Assembly (NCBI GenBank): GCA_021805735.1
Contig: JAJZEE010000001.1
Coordinates: 33,699-97,698, forward strand
From: Bacillota bacterium
GTDB lineage: Bacteria; Bacillota; Bacilli; Alicyclobacillales; SLC66
DNA: 64,000 bases
Direction of reading: 5' to 3'
Below the pieces are notes generated by a model. That model saw only the letters and a list, made by a program, of their open reading frames with translations, searched no databases and was not told the DNA's origin. Position numbers and translations under genes: made by a program. Positions 1 through 9,784 of this stretch are shown here, one piece after another; within the stretch, counting starts at the first letter, position 1, and each line of letters opens with the position of its first letter.

Positions 1-2
1 TT

Positions 3-254
3 CTGGTGGCGTTCAATGCGGGTCAATACTGGCTTGGCGTCATCCTGTTTGCCACGAGCGCCATCGCCTTTTACTACTACTTTGGCATTCTGAGGGCCAT
101 GTTCACCCGCGAACCAGCCGGCGATCAGGAACGGGTGAGGAGTTCCCCCACTCTGGTCGTGGTGGTGGCGTTGTGCGCTCTTGGCACACTCGCCCTGGGC
201 ATTGCGCCCTCGCCGCTGATGGATGTACTAAACGGCTTGCATTGGTTCGGGTAG
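3..254 (+). CDS. nuoN: NADH-quinone oxidoreductase subunit N, C-terminal part (truncated by window edge)
   Basis: ORF open to the window start; hydrophobic C-terminus 'SAIAFYYYFGILRAMFTR' typical of NuoN. Confidence 0.75.
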   Translation: MVAFNAGQYWLGVILFATSAIAFYYYFGILRAMFTREPAGDQERVRSSPTLVVVVALCALGTLALGIAPSPLMDVLNGLHWFG

Positions 255-257
255 AGC

Positions 258-1430
258 ATGGATCCCTGGATTCGGACCGAGGAAGATCGCGAACTCGTCA
301 AATGGACGGGAGAACTGGCAACCCTACTGGCAACGCGTGCAGAGGCCTATGACCGCGAAGGAACGTTCGTTCACGAACAGATCGATCTTCTTACGCAGGC
401 AGGATACGCGAGCCTCACAGTACCAAAGGAATTGGGCGGTCGCGGATGCAATCTGCGGCAACTGCTCCTTGCCCAGGAACGACTCGCAGAGGGCGACGCG
501 TCGACGGCTCTCGTCATGGGCTGGCATCTTGGCATCACGCTAAGTCTGGCCGCCACCCACGCCTGGCCGGACGACGCGTATCGCGCCTTCTGTGAGGAAG
601 CGGTTGCCGGACGGGCCATGATTAACGCGTGCGCAAGCGAACCCGAGACCGGCAGCCCGAGCAGGGGCGGCCGTCCCACGACGACGGCAAAACGAGTACC
701 GGGCGGGTATAGCATCAACGGCAGAAAGACATGGGCGACAGGCAGCCCCATCATCACCCACATACTGGTTACCGCGGCCATCGCCGATGAAGACAGCGTT
801 GGCGAGTTTTTGGTCCACGGAGGCAGTACTGGCCTGTCTGTGGAGGAATCGTGGGACAGTATGAGCATGCGCGGTACAGGAAGCCACACGCTTGTTCTTG
901 ACAACGTGTTTGTGCCGGATGAGCGTCTGCTGGACACGATGACGTCCGGGCGCAAATCAAAGCGCGGCGGCGATGGGGGCGGCTGGCTTTTACACATCCC
1001 GGCCACCTATCTTGGCGTCGCCAATGCAGCTCGCCGTTTTACTCTTGATTTTGCCAACACGTACGCCCCAAACAGTTTGGGTGGGCCTATCGCGACCGCG
1101 CCTCATGTTCGCGAGAAGGTCGGACAGCTGGAAGTAGAACGCGCGACGGCGAGAACACTGCTTTTTGCTACGGCTATGCGCTACGACGAGGCGTCGCTCG
1201 CGGATCGCATGGAGATGCGCGCGGATCTGGGGCTCGCCAAATACGTGACAACCAATGCGGCCGTGCGAATCGTCGATCTCGCCATGCGCATTGCCGGCGG
1301 CCAAAGCATCTTGCGCAGTCTGCCGCTCGAGCGCTATTATCGCGATGTGCGCGCCGGTCTGCATAATCCGCCTATGGATGACATGACTCTTGCGATGCTG
1401 GCTGACAGCGCGCTTCAGGGCCGACGCTGA
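258..1430 (+). CDS. Acyl-CoA dehydrogenase family protein
   Basis: 390 aa; 'NGRKTWATGSP' and 'MRGTGSHTLVLDNVFVP' motifs; C-terminal 'RIAGGQSILRSLPLERYYRDVRAG'. Confidence 0.9.
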   Translation: MDPWIRTEEDRELVKWTGELATLLATRAEAYDREGTFVHEQIDLLTQAGYASLTVPKELGGRGCNLRQLLLAQERLAEGDASTALVMGWHLGITLSLAATHAWPDDAYRAFCEEAVAGRAMINACASEPETGSPSRGGRPTTTAKRVPGGYSINGRKTWATGSPIITHILVTAAIADEDSVGEFLVHGGSTGLSVEESWDSMSMRGTGSHTLVLDNVFVPDERLLDTMTSGRKSKRGGDGGGWLLHIPATYLGVANAARRFTLDFANTYAPNSLGGPIATAPHVREKVGQLEVERATARTLLFATAMRYDEASLADRMEMRADLGLAKYVTTNAAVRIVDLAMRIAGGQSILRSLPLERYYRDVRAGLHNPPMDDMTLAMLADSALQGRR

Positions 1431-1535
1431 CGCATGATTCCGGAAACCATGCGGCCTCGAACCGTGCGGCCTCCTGGACATGGACAAAAACAGGGGGCCG
1501 CGTGCGTATACTACCCATAGAAATGAGGTAAGCCC

Positions 1536-1775
1536 GTGGGCGTGTTCTCAAATGTCAGTTTTCGTGTTCAGGGCAGTCTGACGATCCTGGGTCTGTTGCT
1601 GGGCACGCTGCTGGCCTGGTATGCTCTGGGAGCCGTGAGATGGGATGTTTTCCTGAAGGCGCCCGAATCGCGCGCCGCCAGTCTGCTGCGTCTATTGCTC
1701 GCTGTGCTGATCGGCGCGGGAGTCGCCGGCTTTGTCGTCCAGTATGCGACGGGCGCCGCGATGATTCGCAGTTGA
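1536..1775 (+). CDS. DUF1146 family small membrane protein (YwzB-like)
   Basis: 79 aa with two TM segments, located just upstream of ywmB-murA as in Bacilli. Confidence 0.7.
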   Translation: MGVFSNVSFRVQGSLTILGLLLGTLLAWYALGAVRWDVFLKAPESRAASLLRLLLAVLIGAGVAGFVVQYATGAAMIRS

Positions 1776-1944
1776 GAGGATCACTGTAACCTTACCCCCC
1801 GCTTATTCGTCAGATAGATCAGTCATAGAACGCGCAGCGGCGCATTATCATTTCTTTGCGTGAAAGTTCATAGTCTCGTATAGCCGTCTTTCTCATGGTC
1901 CATACTGTGTACCACGTACGCGGTATGAATGGGAGATGGCGGAG

Positions 1945-2721
1945 ATGAAGAAACTAGCGCTGATAGGTCTTGCAGTCCTTCTGACGGCGTCATACATGTC
2001 AGGTCAGACATTTGCAAGGGCTATACGGCCAGGCCCGGGGCGTACGACCGCGTTTCTGACGCAGGCATTCGTCGCCACGCACAGTCGGTTGACTGGCTTT
2101 GAAGTGCACGACTGGTCGACCCTCTATGACGGGTTCTCTTCAGTGGCCGCCCTGACGCGGAACTCGAAACGGCTGGCGCAAAAGATGGACATCGCTTCAG
2201 CGCGCCTGTACACGCATAACGGCCTGCACGATCACGTAGCCATGTGGACGGGGGTCTTCGCTGTCGGAACACAGAAAAGCCCCATGCAGGCAACGGTGGA
2301 AATGGCCAGTATGTCGTTCCCTGACGCGCCGGCGCAAACGGTGCTCATCTTGCGGCTCCTGGCAAAAAGCGCCACTTATCAGGATTTTGCGGCGGCCTAT
2401 CGGACCGTTCAAACGACCGCCGATTCCGCCGGAGGCAGCGCAGTGGTTAACGCAACACTCTTCGGTGTTTTGCCCGGACTCCTGAACACCGCGCAGCGGG
2501 GAGCGGTCGTTCGCGAAGCGTATGCGGCGGCGCGCGCGCGACCGCTTCAGACGATGGTCTATACATACACCACGAGTGTCGCGGGATATGCAGTCAGCGG
2601 CGGGCGCTCCGTGCTCGCGGGAAGGCAACCCGTCAACCTGCAGGTGGCTTTGCATGAAAATAGTTACAGCCAAAGCACGAGGGTACTTGTGGGAAGTCCT
2701 ATTATCACGGTAGAATACTAG
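1945..2721 (+). CDS. ywmB: YwmB family TATA-box-binding-fold protein, secreted
   Basis: Signal peptide; position directly upstream of murA; alternative start 1936. Confidence 0.65.
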   Translation: MKKLALIGLAVLLTASYMSGQTFARAIRPGPGRTTAFLTQAFVATHSRLTGFEVHDWSTLYDGFSSVAALTRNSKRLAQKMDIASARLYTHNGLHDHVAMWTGVFAVGTQKSPMQATVEMASMSFPDAPAQTVLILRLLAKSATYQDFAAAYRTVQTTADSAGGSAVVNATLFGVLPGLLNTAQRGAVVREAYAAARARPLQTMVYTYTTSVAGYAVSGGRSVLAGRQPVNLQVALHENSYSQSTRVLVGSPIITVEY

Positions 2722-2780
2722 CATTACGTGTCGTATACATGGAGTGTACGAGCACGCGAGCGCCTATGGAGGTACTACGA

Positions 2781-4076
2781 GTGGCTACAATCAAGATTCA
2801 TGGAGGCTATCGCCTCGCGGGTACCGTTCGGGTTGACGGCGCAAAAAACGCCGTGTTGCCGATTATGGCGGCGTCTCTGCTTGCGGAAACGGGAGAGACC
2901 TGCATTGAAGAAGTGCCATATTTGACCGATATTGAGAATCTCGCCGATGTAGTCCGCAGTCTCGGAGCGCGGGCAGAACTCTCCCATAATGGAAGTCTGA
3001 AACTGTCAGCGGAACGGCTGACAACCACGACTGCCCCCTATGAGCTGGTTCGCAAGATGCGCGCGTCGTTTTGGGTGGCGGGACCGCTGCTGGCCCGCAC
3101 AGGCCACTTCCGGGTGCCGCTTCCGGGCGGATGCAACATCGGCGAGAGACCGGTCGATCAACATATAAAGGGTTTCGAAGCCTTAGGTGCGCACGTTGCG
3201 ATAGAACACGGTTACGTTGAAGGCTATGTGAAAGATCGCCTGCGCGGCGCGCGGGTCTATCTGGACATCGTCAGCGTCGGAGCCACGATCAACACCATGA
3301 TGGCCGCCACGCTGGCCGAAGGGCAGACTCTGATTGAAAACGCGGCGAAAGAGCCCGAGATTGTCGATCTGGCCAACTATCTGAACGCCATGGGCGCCAA
3401 AGTTCGCGGCGCCGGAACTGACGTCATCCGCATCGAGGGCGTCAAGTGTCTGCACGGCGCCGCGCACACTGTCATTCCAGACCGCATTGAAGCGGGCACA
3501 TACATGCTTGCGGCTGCCATCACGCGCGGCGATGTGTTTGTAGAAGGAGCGATCTACAATCATCTGAGCTCCCTGTGCGCCAAACTTCGGGAAGCGGGCG
3601 TCACCGTCGAGGATGACATCAGCGGCATACGTGTGCGCGCGGACGGACCACTGCACCCGATCGATGTCAAAACTCTGCCGCACCCAGGGTTCCCCACGGA
3701 TCTCCAGGCGCAGATGCTCGCCTTGCTGACCACCATCGAAGGCGTAAGCATCGTGACTGAGACGCTCTATGAGAATCGCTTCCTGCATGTGGCCGAACTT
3801 CGGCGCATGGGTGTGGATGTGAAGCTGGAAGGGCGAAGCGCGATCGTGGAAGGGGTGTCCAACCTGACGGGGGCGCGTGTAAACGCGACTGATCTCCGAG
3901 CGGGAGCGGCTCTTGTGCTGGCGGGTCTGGCAGCGAACGGCGAGACTGTAGTCACAGGTCTGGAGCATCTCGATCGCGGCTATGGCGACCTTGTCAGTAA
4001 ACTTCGACAGTTGGGCGGGTATATCGTGCGCACCGATGAGGCGCAACCGCCACTGCGGTTGGTCACCGCAAACTAG
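2781..4076 (+). CDS. murA: UDP-N-acetylglucosamine 1-carboxyvinyltransferase
   Basis: '[33 protein letters not shown]', '[24 protein letters not shown]'; GTG start after GGAGGT; the tool ORF starts at 2739. Confidence 0.95.
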   Translation: MATIKIHGGYRLAGTVRVDGAKNAVLPIMAASLLAETGETCIEEVPYLTDIENLADVVRSLGARAELSHNGSLKLSAERLTTTTAPYELVRKMRASFWVAGPLLARTGHFRVPLPGGCNIGERPVDQHIKGFEALGAHVAIEHGYVEGYVKDRLRGARVYLDIVSVGATINTMMAATLAEGQTLIENAAKEPEIVDLANYLNAMGAKVRGAGTDVIRIEGVKCLHGAAHTVIPDRIEAGTYMLAAAITRGDVFVEGAIYNHLSSLCAKLREAGVTVEDDISGIRVRADGPLHPIDVKTLPHPGFPTDLQAQMLALLTTIEGVSIVTETLYENRFLHVAELRRMGVDVKLEGRSAIVEGVSNLTGARVNATDLRAGAALVLAGLAANGETVVTGLEHLDRGYGDLVSKLRQLGGYIVRTDEAQPPLRLVTAN

Positions 4077-4110
4077 CTGGATCATAGCGTGTTCTCCCGC
4101 TGCAACAGTG

Positions 4111-4167
4111 AACGCAACAAAGGACGCTCCCATCGGCCAGGTCGACGGGAGCGTCCTTTGTTGCGTT
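4111..4167 (+). terminator. Intrinsic-terminator-like hairpin after murA
   Basis: Perfect 21-bp inverted repeat AACGCAACAAAGGACGCTCCC / GGGAGCGTCCTTTGTTGCGTT, 15-nt loop. Confidence 0.75.
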
Positions 4168-4306
4168 GTCGGCGCAGACTGGGCGGCCTGTGCAGAACTC
4201 GGGAAGTTTGCAGGAACGGGGTATGATCAGCGATGCAGGCGGGGGGTCAACTGTCGAGAAGTTGTGTTTGGCGCGCTTCTCAACTTTGGAAGCGCAACGA
4301 GTTCGC

Positions 4307-4654
4307 TCAGTTCGACAATTCCTTCCGAAGCCGCTCCACTTCTTCGACGGACAACCCGGTGTAGCGCGCGATTCGTTCGATATCCAAGCCATCTGTCAAC
4401 ATTGCCCTTGCCGTGGCTTCCGCCTTCTTCGCTTCGCCTTCCTCACGGCCTTCCTCATACAATTCCTGCGCGATCCTGGACACCGGTCTCAGCTCCTTTC
4501 TCAGTCGTTCCCGCAAATCGATCCGCAAGGTGTTTGCCGGAAGCTCCGTCGGCAACGGATCGGTCAACTCCACTCCGTATACCGCAATGGACTCCAAGGC
4601 GCCGCCGGACAGGGACTTTGTGAGAGCCTTCATCAGCGTGCCCTGCTGCGCCAT
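4307..4654 (-). pseudogene. Internally deleted Rpn-family (PD-(D/E)XK nuclease/putative transposase) gene
   Basis: N-terminus 'MAQQGTLMKALTKSLSGGALESIAVYGVELTDPLPTELPANTLRID' fused directly to the C-terminal tail; matches both ends of the 42308-43129 copy but lacks its middle. Confidence 0.8.
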
Positions 4655-5127
4655 CGTGTCACCTCTTTGACTGAAGTATATCGCGCTTGCCTCCGGCTGC
4701 CAATCACTGTATTGTATGACCGCGTTCGACAACGGCTAAAATTCGACAGCTCCGGCCACACTAACCCCATACAGACGTGTGCGGCGAACGGTGCAGAGCG
4801 CACGTTCATCGCGGAAAGTCACAGCGTACGAGGGTGAGTGTCGGTGTTCCGAGTGACAGATTTTTTGACGTCCTACTGGGAAATGGTGAAAAAAGGGGTG
4901 ATCATGACCGAGTATCCGGAACTGCTGGAATCGCTCTATCCGCCGCCTGCGACCGAAGCGGCGGTTGAAAGTCTGCCTGAGGAGCTTGCGGCGCCGCCAG
5001 AAGGCTCTCCCTGATAGACATCTATAAAAACAAAACCGAAAATCATCAACGCGAACATCCCTATTTTTGGACAAACTTGTTTAAGGCTACCTCATTTTGG
5101 CGAGACTGCGAAATGAGGTGATTAACA

Positions 5128-5835
5128 GTGAATAATGAAGAAGACAAACAGCAACAAGGCGCTGATACGCAGACTGGTCAGACGCCTGACGATGCAGTAA
5201 AGAAACGCGGATGGAGGGCGTTATTTGCCAAGCGATGGGCGTTTCCCGCTTTATACCTCACCGCTGCGGCACTCATTATCGCCCTCATGTATGGACAGGC
5301 CAACCGTCTGATCAACCTGGGCGGAAGCGCTACTGCGGCGCCAACATCCTCGCCGACCGCAGTGACCGCCGCGTCCCCGTCGTGGATATGGCCAATCGCG
5401 TCCGACGCTGCCGGAGTCAGGGTGCTGCGCGGCTACTACGACATGAACGCGAAGGGGGCGACAATCGCAACACTCGCCTCAGATCTGGTGCACTACGACA
5501 ACAGTTACCAGGGATCGACCGGTTATGATCTTGGCATGCAAAACGGCAACCGGGCGTTTGGAGTCGTTGCCGCGACTTCCGGAGCTGTGACGGATGTCAG
5601 GAACAGTCCGGTCATGGGGCAGACAGTGGTCGTTTCCTCCGCCAACGGCTATTCGGAACTCTACCAATCGCTTGGGGCTGTCGATGTCAAAGTCGGGCAA
5701 CACGTGTTGCAAGGGCAGGAAATCGGAGCGAGCGGATACAATCAGAAGGAGGCCAATCTGGGCAACCATCTCTTCTTCGCGGTCCAAAAGAATGGATCCG
5801 CGGTAGATCCAGGGAGTGTTCTTCCAAAGGCCTGA
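5128..5835 (+). CDS. spoIIQ: M23 family metallopeptidase, SpoIIQ-like
   Basis: Single N-terminal TM, degenerate LytM-like domain ('GYDLGMQNGNRAFGVVAATSGAVTDV...LGNHLFFAVQKNGSAVDP'), immediately upstream of spoIIID. Confidence 0.8.
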   Translation: MNNEEDKQQQGADTQTGQTPDDAVKKRGWRALFAKRWAFPALYLTAAALIIALMYGQANRLINLGGSATAAPTSSPTAVTAASPSWIWPIASDAAGVRVLRGYYDMNAKGATIATLASDLVHYDNSYQGSTGYDLGMQNGNRAFGVVAATSGAVTDVRNSPVMGQTVVVSSANGYSELYQSLGAVDVKVGQHVLQGQEIGASGYNQKEANLGNHLFFAVQKNGSAVDPGSVLPKA

Positions 5836-5890
5836 TCATAGACGAAGGCGTTCCCGTCTGAGATCTAGCAAGCGATCTTCACTGTTGCCC

Positions 5891-5923
5891 AAAGCTGCTT
5901 CGTAGAAAGAAGCAGCTTTTTCT
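5891..5923 (+). terminator. Rho-independent terminator after spoIIQ
   Basis: AAGCTGCTTC / GAAGCAGCTT stem followed by T-run. Confidence 0.85.
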
Positions 5924-6073
5924 ATGCTATCAAAATAACGTGATAGAGCGAGTCAGGACGAGCAAAGTGATGAAAATGCGCCTCAATGTAGCCAAATTGC
6001 CCGATCTTGGCATATGGCGATGCACCCCTCATATACTGTAGCAGACTTGCGAAACACTTGGGGAGGCGAGGGT

Positions 6074-6382
6074 GTGCATGACTACATTAAGGAGAGAACG
6101 CTGAAAATCGGCGAATATATCGTCGAAACCCGCAACACGGTAAGGACGATCGCGCGAGAGTTTGGCGTCTCGAAAAGCACCGTGCATAAGGACCTGACTG
6201 AGCGACTGCCTGAGATCAACCCCGACCTCGCAAACCGCGTCAAAGAGATCCTTGAATACCACAAGTCGATCAGGCATTTGCGCGGTGGCGAGGCAACGAA
6301 GGAAAAATACAGAAAGGATGAACCGAAACGCAATCTGACAAAAAATCTGGCAGTGGGTAGAGGATTTGGTGTCCGAGTGTAG
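6074..6382 (+). CDS. spoIIID: Sporulation transcriptional regulator SpoIIID
   Basis: 'HDYIKERTLKIGEYIVETRNTVRTIAREFGVSKSTVHKDLTERLPEINPDLANRVKEILEYHKSIRHLRGGEATKEKY' closely matches SpoIIID; GTG start. Confidence 0.97.
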   Translation: MHDYIKERTLKIGEYIVETRNTVRTIAREFGVSKSTVHKDLTERLPEINPDLANRVKEILEYHKSIRHLRGGEATKEKYRKDEPKRNLTKNLAVGRGFGVRV

Positions 6383-6476
6383 AACAAAGATAGAAGCACT
6401 ATCTCGGTGTTGCTATCCCGTCGAGATGCGTGCCTAGGGGTGTTCGTCCTAGTTTCTCGACAGAGAGGTCTAACGG

Positions 6477-7496
6477 ATGTTTAGCAAGGATATTGGTGTT
6501 GATTTAGGCACGGCTAATGTTCTGGTTCATGTTCGCGGCAAGGGAATCGTTCTCAACGAGCCTTCGGTAGTGGCAATCGAGAGTCAAACCAGGCGCGTTG
6601 TCGCAGTCGGCGAGGAAGCCCGGCGCATGCTGGGGCGCACTCCCGGCAACATCGTCGCCATCAGACCGCTGCGAGAGGGTGTGATCGCCGACTTTGAAAT
6701 CACGGAGATTATGCTGAAACACTTTATCGCAAAGACGATTGGCAAGGGTCTTTTGTCTCAGCCTCGGGTAGCTGTCTGCATTCCGGCAGGCATTACCTCA
6801 GTGGAGCAAAAGGCGGTGCGCCAGGCGACGGAAGCGGCGGGTGCGAGGCACGTCTATCTGATCGAAGAGCCGAAGGCGGCGGCGATCGGAGCTGGGATCG
6901 ATATCACGCAGCCCAGTGGGAGTATGGTGGTCGATATTGGCGGAGGTACGACGGATGTCGCTGTCTTGTCGCTTGGAGACGTCGTCACCGCCTCTTCTAT
7001 TCGAGTGGCAGGGGACAAGTTCGATGAAGCGATCATCCGATATATAAAGCGTAATCACAACTTGCTGATCGGCGAGCGAACAGCCGAAGATATAAAGATT
7101 CGAGTTGTTTCCGTGTTGCGCGACGGTCGAAGGGAAGAGATTGACGTGCGCGGCCGTGACATGGTGACCGGGCTGCCAAAAACCGTCTTGATCAAAACCG
7201 AAGAGATGGCCGTCGCTCTGGAGGAATCCGCGTACGCCATCGTTGCGGCGGCAAAGGCGGTGTTGGAACGCACATCCCCCGAACTGGCAGCGGACATATT
7301 TGACAAGGGTATTATTTTGACAGGCGGGGGCGCGTTGCTAAATGGAATGGACAAGCTCCTCATGGCGGAGCTTCAGGTGCCGGTGCACATCGCCGATGAT
7401 CCCATGACGTGCGTGGCGCGAGGCACTGGCGCATTTTTGGAAAACATCGACAAGTGGGGCCGCCCGCCCGTCAAATCTCAGCGCAATCGCGCGTAG
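6477..7496 (+). CDS. mbl: Rod-shape-determining protein, MreB/Mbl family
   Basis: 'DIGVDLGTANVLVHVRGKGIVLNEPSVVAI', 'VVDIGGGTTDVAVLSLG'; gene order spoIIID-mbl-flhO-flhP. Confidence 0.95.
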   Translation: MFSKDIGVDLGTANVLVHVRGKGIVLNEPSVVAIESQTRRVVAVGEEARRMLGRTPGNIVAIRPLREGVIADFEITEIMLKHFIAKTIGKGLLSQPRVAVCIPAGITSVEQKAVRQATEAAGARHVYLIEEPKAAAIGAGIDITQPSGSMVVDIGGGTTDVAVLSLGDVVTASSIRVAGDKFDEAIIRYIKRNHNLLIGERTAEDIKIRVVSVLRDGRREEIDVRGRDMVTGLPKTVLIKTEEMAVALEESAYAIVAAAKAVLERTSPELAADIFDKGIILTGGGALLNGMDKLLMAELQVPVHIADDPMTCVARGTGAFLENIDKWGRPPVKSQRNRA

Positions 7497-7511
7497 GATG
7501 TGTAGGGAACT

Positions 7512-8729
7512 ATGGATGGATTGTCGGCCACGGGCGCTGGTCTGGTATCCGATCAGCGATTGCAGCAAGTGATCATGAACAACATCTCCAATCTGGGTAC
7601 GCCCGGTTTCAAGAATGCGAGCGGACAACTGATGGCGTTTCCGGAGCAACTCCTGCAGCGCTATCAGTACGGTTCGAACGGAGCCGGCGCGGTTCCGCTC
7701 GGAACTGTCAACCCTGGCGTGCTGTTTCAGGAGACTGTGCCAAACTTTTCCCAAGGACTGATTCAACAGACAGGTCAGCCGCTTGATCTCGCCATCGAGG
7801 ATCCACTCAATCCCGGCGTATCGGTGTACGCCTTGACGGCGCAGGGGGGAGCGCCCGGCAAGACTGCCGCCGCTCCAGCCATGGTGTCGACGCTGTCGCT
7901 CGTCGTCGGGCGCGGCGGCGTAATCGAGACAGCGCAGGGCGCTCCCGTGCTGCCCGTGAACGCTTCGGGCGCGCCGATCGCCGATGCGCGCGTCGTCGTG
8001 AATCCACAGTATAAAGGCGTTACCCTGTTTGGCGAAGCCGGCAGTCCGGTCATTGATGCAAAAGGAAACTCCTCCTATATCATTGTGGGACCGCAAGGCA
8101 AACCCATCCCGCTGCAACAAGGAATGCCGGGCGCCTATTTTCCGGTTTCCAGTTCGCAAACCGGTGGCGTGCACTCATTTTTTGCTGTTGCCAACGTGGA
8201 CGCGCAAGGGCGTCAGTCGGTGGCGCTCACGAGGGACGGTCAGTTGCATGTCGGCCCCAACGGTTTTTTGTACGACGCCGTATCACAGCGTCTGCTGGGT
8301 GTCAACGCGCAGGGCGCGCCAATCCTCAACTCAGCCGTCAAGCTTAACCCGCTATATCAGGGCAGCAGCTACTTTGGTCCGAACGGCGCACCGCTTCGCG
8401 ATGCAGCGGGCCAACTCTCCTATACGGTCGTTCAGGCAAACGGCGCGCCCCTGCCGACGGCTTCCTTTCATACGGTGGCCACTGCGGTGAGCACGCTGCA
8501 GCCGTTGGGCGGCACGACCTTCTTGCCGACTGCGCAAACCGCGTTTGTGAAAAGCGGGGCGGTCATCCAGACGGGCGCTCTGGAGTCTTCAAACGCCAAC
8601 AGCACGCAAAACACGATCGACATGCTTTCTGTGTACCGCAACTACCAGGCTAACCAGATCATGGCGCAAACGATTGATTCCACGCTGAAACTGGCAGTCA
8701 CCCAGGTCGGCGTCGTGACGGGGCTATAG
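7512..8729 (+). CDS. Flagellar hook-basal body protein (FlhO-like), with enlarged central region
   Basis: N-terminus 'GLSATGAGLVSDQRLQQVIMNNISNLGTPGFKNA' and C-terminus 'NTIDMLSVYRNYQANQIMAQTIDSTLKLAVTQVG' are FlgF/FlgG-like; 405 aa. Confidence 0.88.
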   Translation: MDGLSATGAGLVSDQRLQQVIMNNISNLGTPGFKNASGQLMAFPEQLLQRYQYGSNGAGAVPLGTVNPGVLFQETVPNFSQGLIQQTGQPLDLAIEDPLNPGVSVYALTAQGGAPGKTAAAPAMVSTLSLVVGRGGVIETAQGAPVLPVNASGAPIADARVVVNPQYKGVTLFGEAGSPVIDAKGNSSYIIVGPQGKPIPLQQGMPGAYFPVSSSQTGGVHSFFAVANVDAQGRQSVALTRDGQLHVGPNGFLYDAVSQRLLGVNAQGAPILNSAVKLNPLYQGSSYFGPNGAPLRDAAGQLSYTVVQANGAPLPTASFHTVATAVSTLQPLGGTTFLPTAQTAFVKSGAVIQTGALESSNANSTQNTIDMLSVYRNYQANQIMAQTIDSTLKLAVTQVGVVTGL

Positions 8730-8801
8730 CGCCGTCAGTGAGATCGGTCTGAGGGAACTGTTGAGAGGAAAGGCACGACGCGAAGGGAGCCAGGCAGAGT
8801 C

Positions 8802-9626
8802 ATGTCGTTACTATCGGTGGCCGGTTCAGGGCTGCAAAGCCAGATGCAAAGTCTCGACGCCATTTCAAACAATATCGCCAACATGAACACGACCGGCTAT
8901 GAAGCGACGGGCGTGTCGTTTGCGGACAGCCTGACGCAGGTGTATGGACAGGCGCCTGCAACGCAGGGTCTGCCAAACAGGCAATCGCCCATGGGCCTGT
9001 GGCTAGGCACAGGGGCGTATGCGATGCCGGGCATGCGTTCATTTACTGCGGGCAACTATGTGACAACGCACAATCCACTCGACATGGCGATACAGGGCGA
9101 CGGCTTCTTTACGCTCTCGCTGCCGGGGGGCGCGACGGGTTACACGCGCGCCGGAGCTTTTGCGGCGAGCAACGATCCGCAAACGGGGCAGATGTACCTG
9201 ACCACGTCTGACGGCGCGCCTGTTCTGTCTGTGAACGGCAAGCCGATTAACCTGACGGGCGTCAATCTCGCCACACTGCACGTGTCGCCGGACGGGGTGC
9301 TGACAGCCGACACAACCGCCGGGCAACCCCGCCGCATCGGCCAGTTGGCGCTCGCCTATATTGCCCATCCGGGAAGCGCTCTCGCGAGTCTCGGCGCGAA
9401 TGTGTACCAGCTTAAGCCCGGCTTTGCCGCATCCTCAAACGCCGCCGGCGCGCCCTCTGTTCTTTCGGCCATCGGCCAGGTTCATGGCGGGATGCTGGAA
9501 ATGTCCAATGTCAACTTGACTACTCAGATGACCAACATGATTCAGACGCAACAGCGATATGATCTGGCAGCCAAGGCGGTAAGCATCGCCGATCAGATGA
9601 TGGGGCTGGCAGCCACCATCAAGTAA
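8802..9626 (+). CDS. Flagellar hook-basal body protein (FlhP/FlgG-like)
   Basis: 'SGLQSQMQSLDAISNNIANMNTTGYEA...GDGFFTLSLPGGATGYTRAGAF...'. Confidence 0.92.
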   Translation: MSLLSVAGSGLQSQMQSLDAISNNIANMNTTGYEATGVSFADSLTQVYGQAPATQGLPNRQSPMGLWLGTGAYAMPGMRSFTAGNYVTTHNPLDMAIQGDGFFTLSLPGGATGYTRAGAFAASNDPQTGQMYLTTSDGAPVLSVNGKPINLTGVNLATLHVSPDGVLTADTTAGQPRRIGQLALAYIAHPGSALASLGANVYQLKPGFAASSNAAGAPSVLSAIGQVHGGMLEMSNVNLTTQMTNMIQTQQRYDLAAKAVSIADQMMGLAATIK

Positions 9627-9646
9627 GGCGGAATCGTACAGCAGGC

Positions 9647-9682
9647 GACGGAGCGGACAACCCAGGGGGTGTCCGCTCCGTC
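9647..9682 (+). terminator. Hairpin terminator between convergent genes
   Basis: Perfect 13-bp inverted repeat GACGGAGCGGACA / TGTCCGCTCCGTC. Confidence 0.65.
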
Positions 9683-9784
9683 TGCATCCTGGCGCCGATG
9701 TCGCGTGGCCTTTGCGCCGACTGCATCCGCTTCACCGCCCGCCCGTTTCCGTGTGCAAGCTGGCGCCCATGTCGGATGCGCCTC

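Noticed and set aside
371-1487. Long antisense ORFs opposite acyl-CoA dehydrogenase
   Set aside because: Frame-shadow ORFs in high-GC coding sequence; composition not protein-like, and the sense ORF is clearly conserved.
3183-4133. 316-aa minus ORF opposite murA
   Set aside because: Shadow ORF of murA; no recognisable motifs.
4166-4837. 223-aa plus ORF overlapping the Rpn remnant
   Set aside because: Antisense to the recognisable Rpn-like reading frame; mirrors the similar antisense ORF at 42251-43090.
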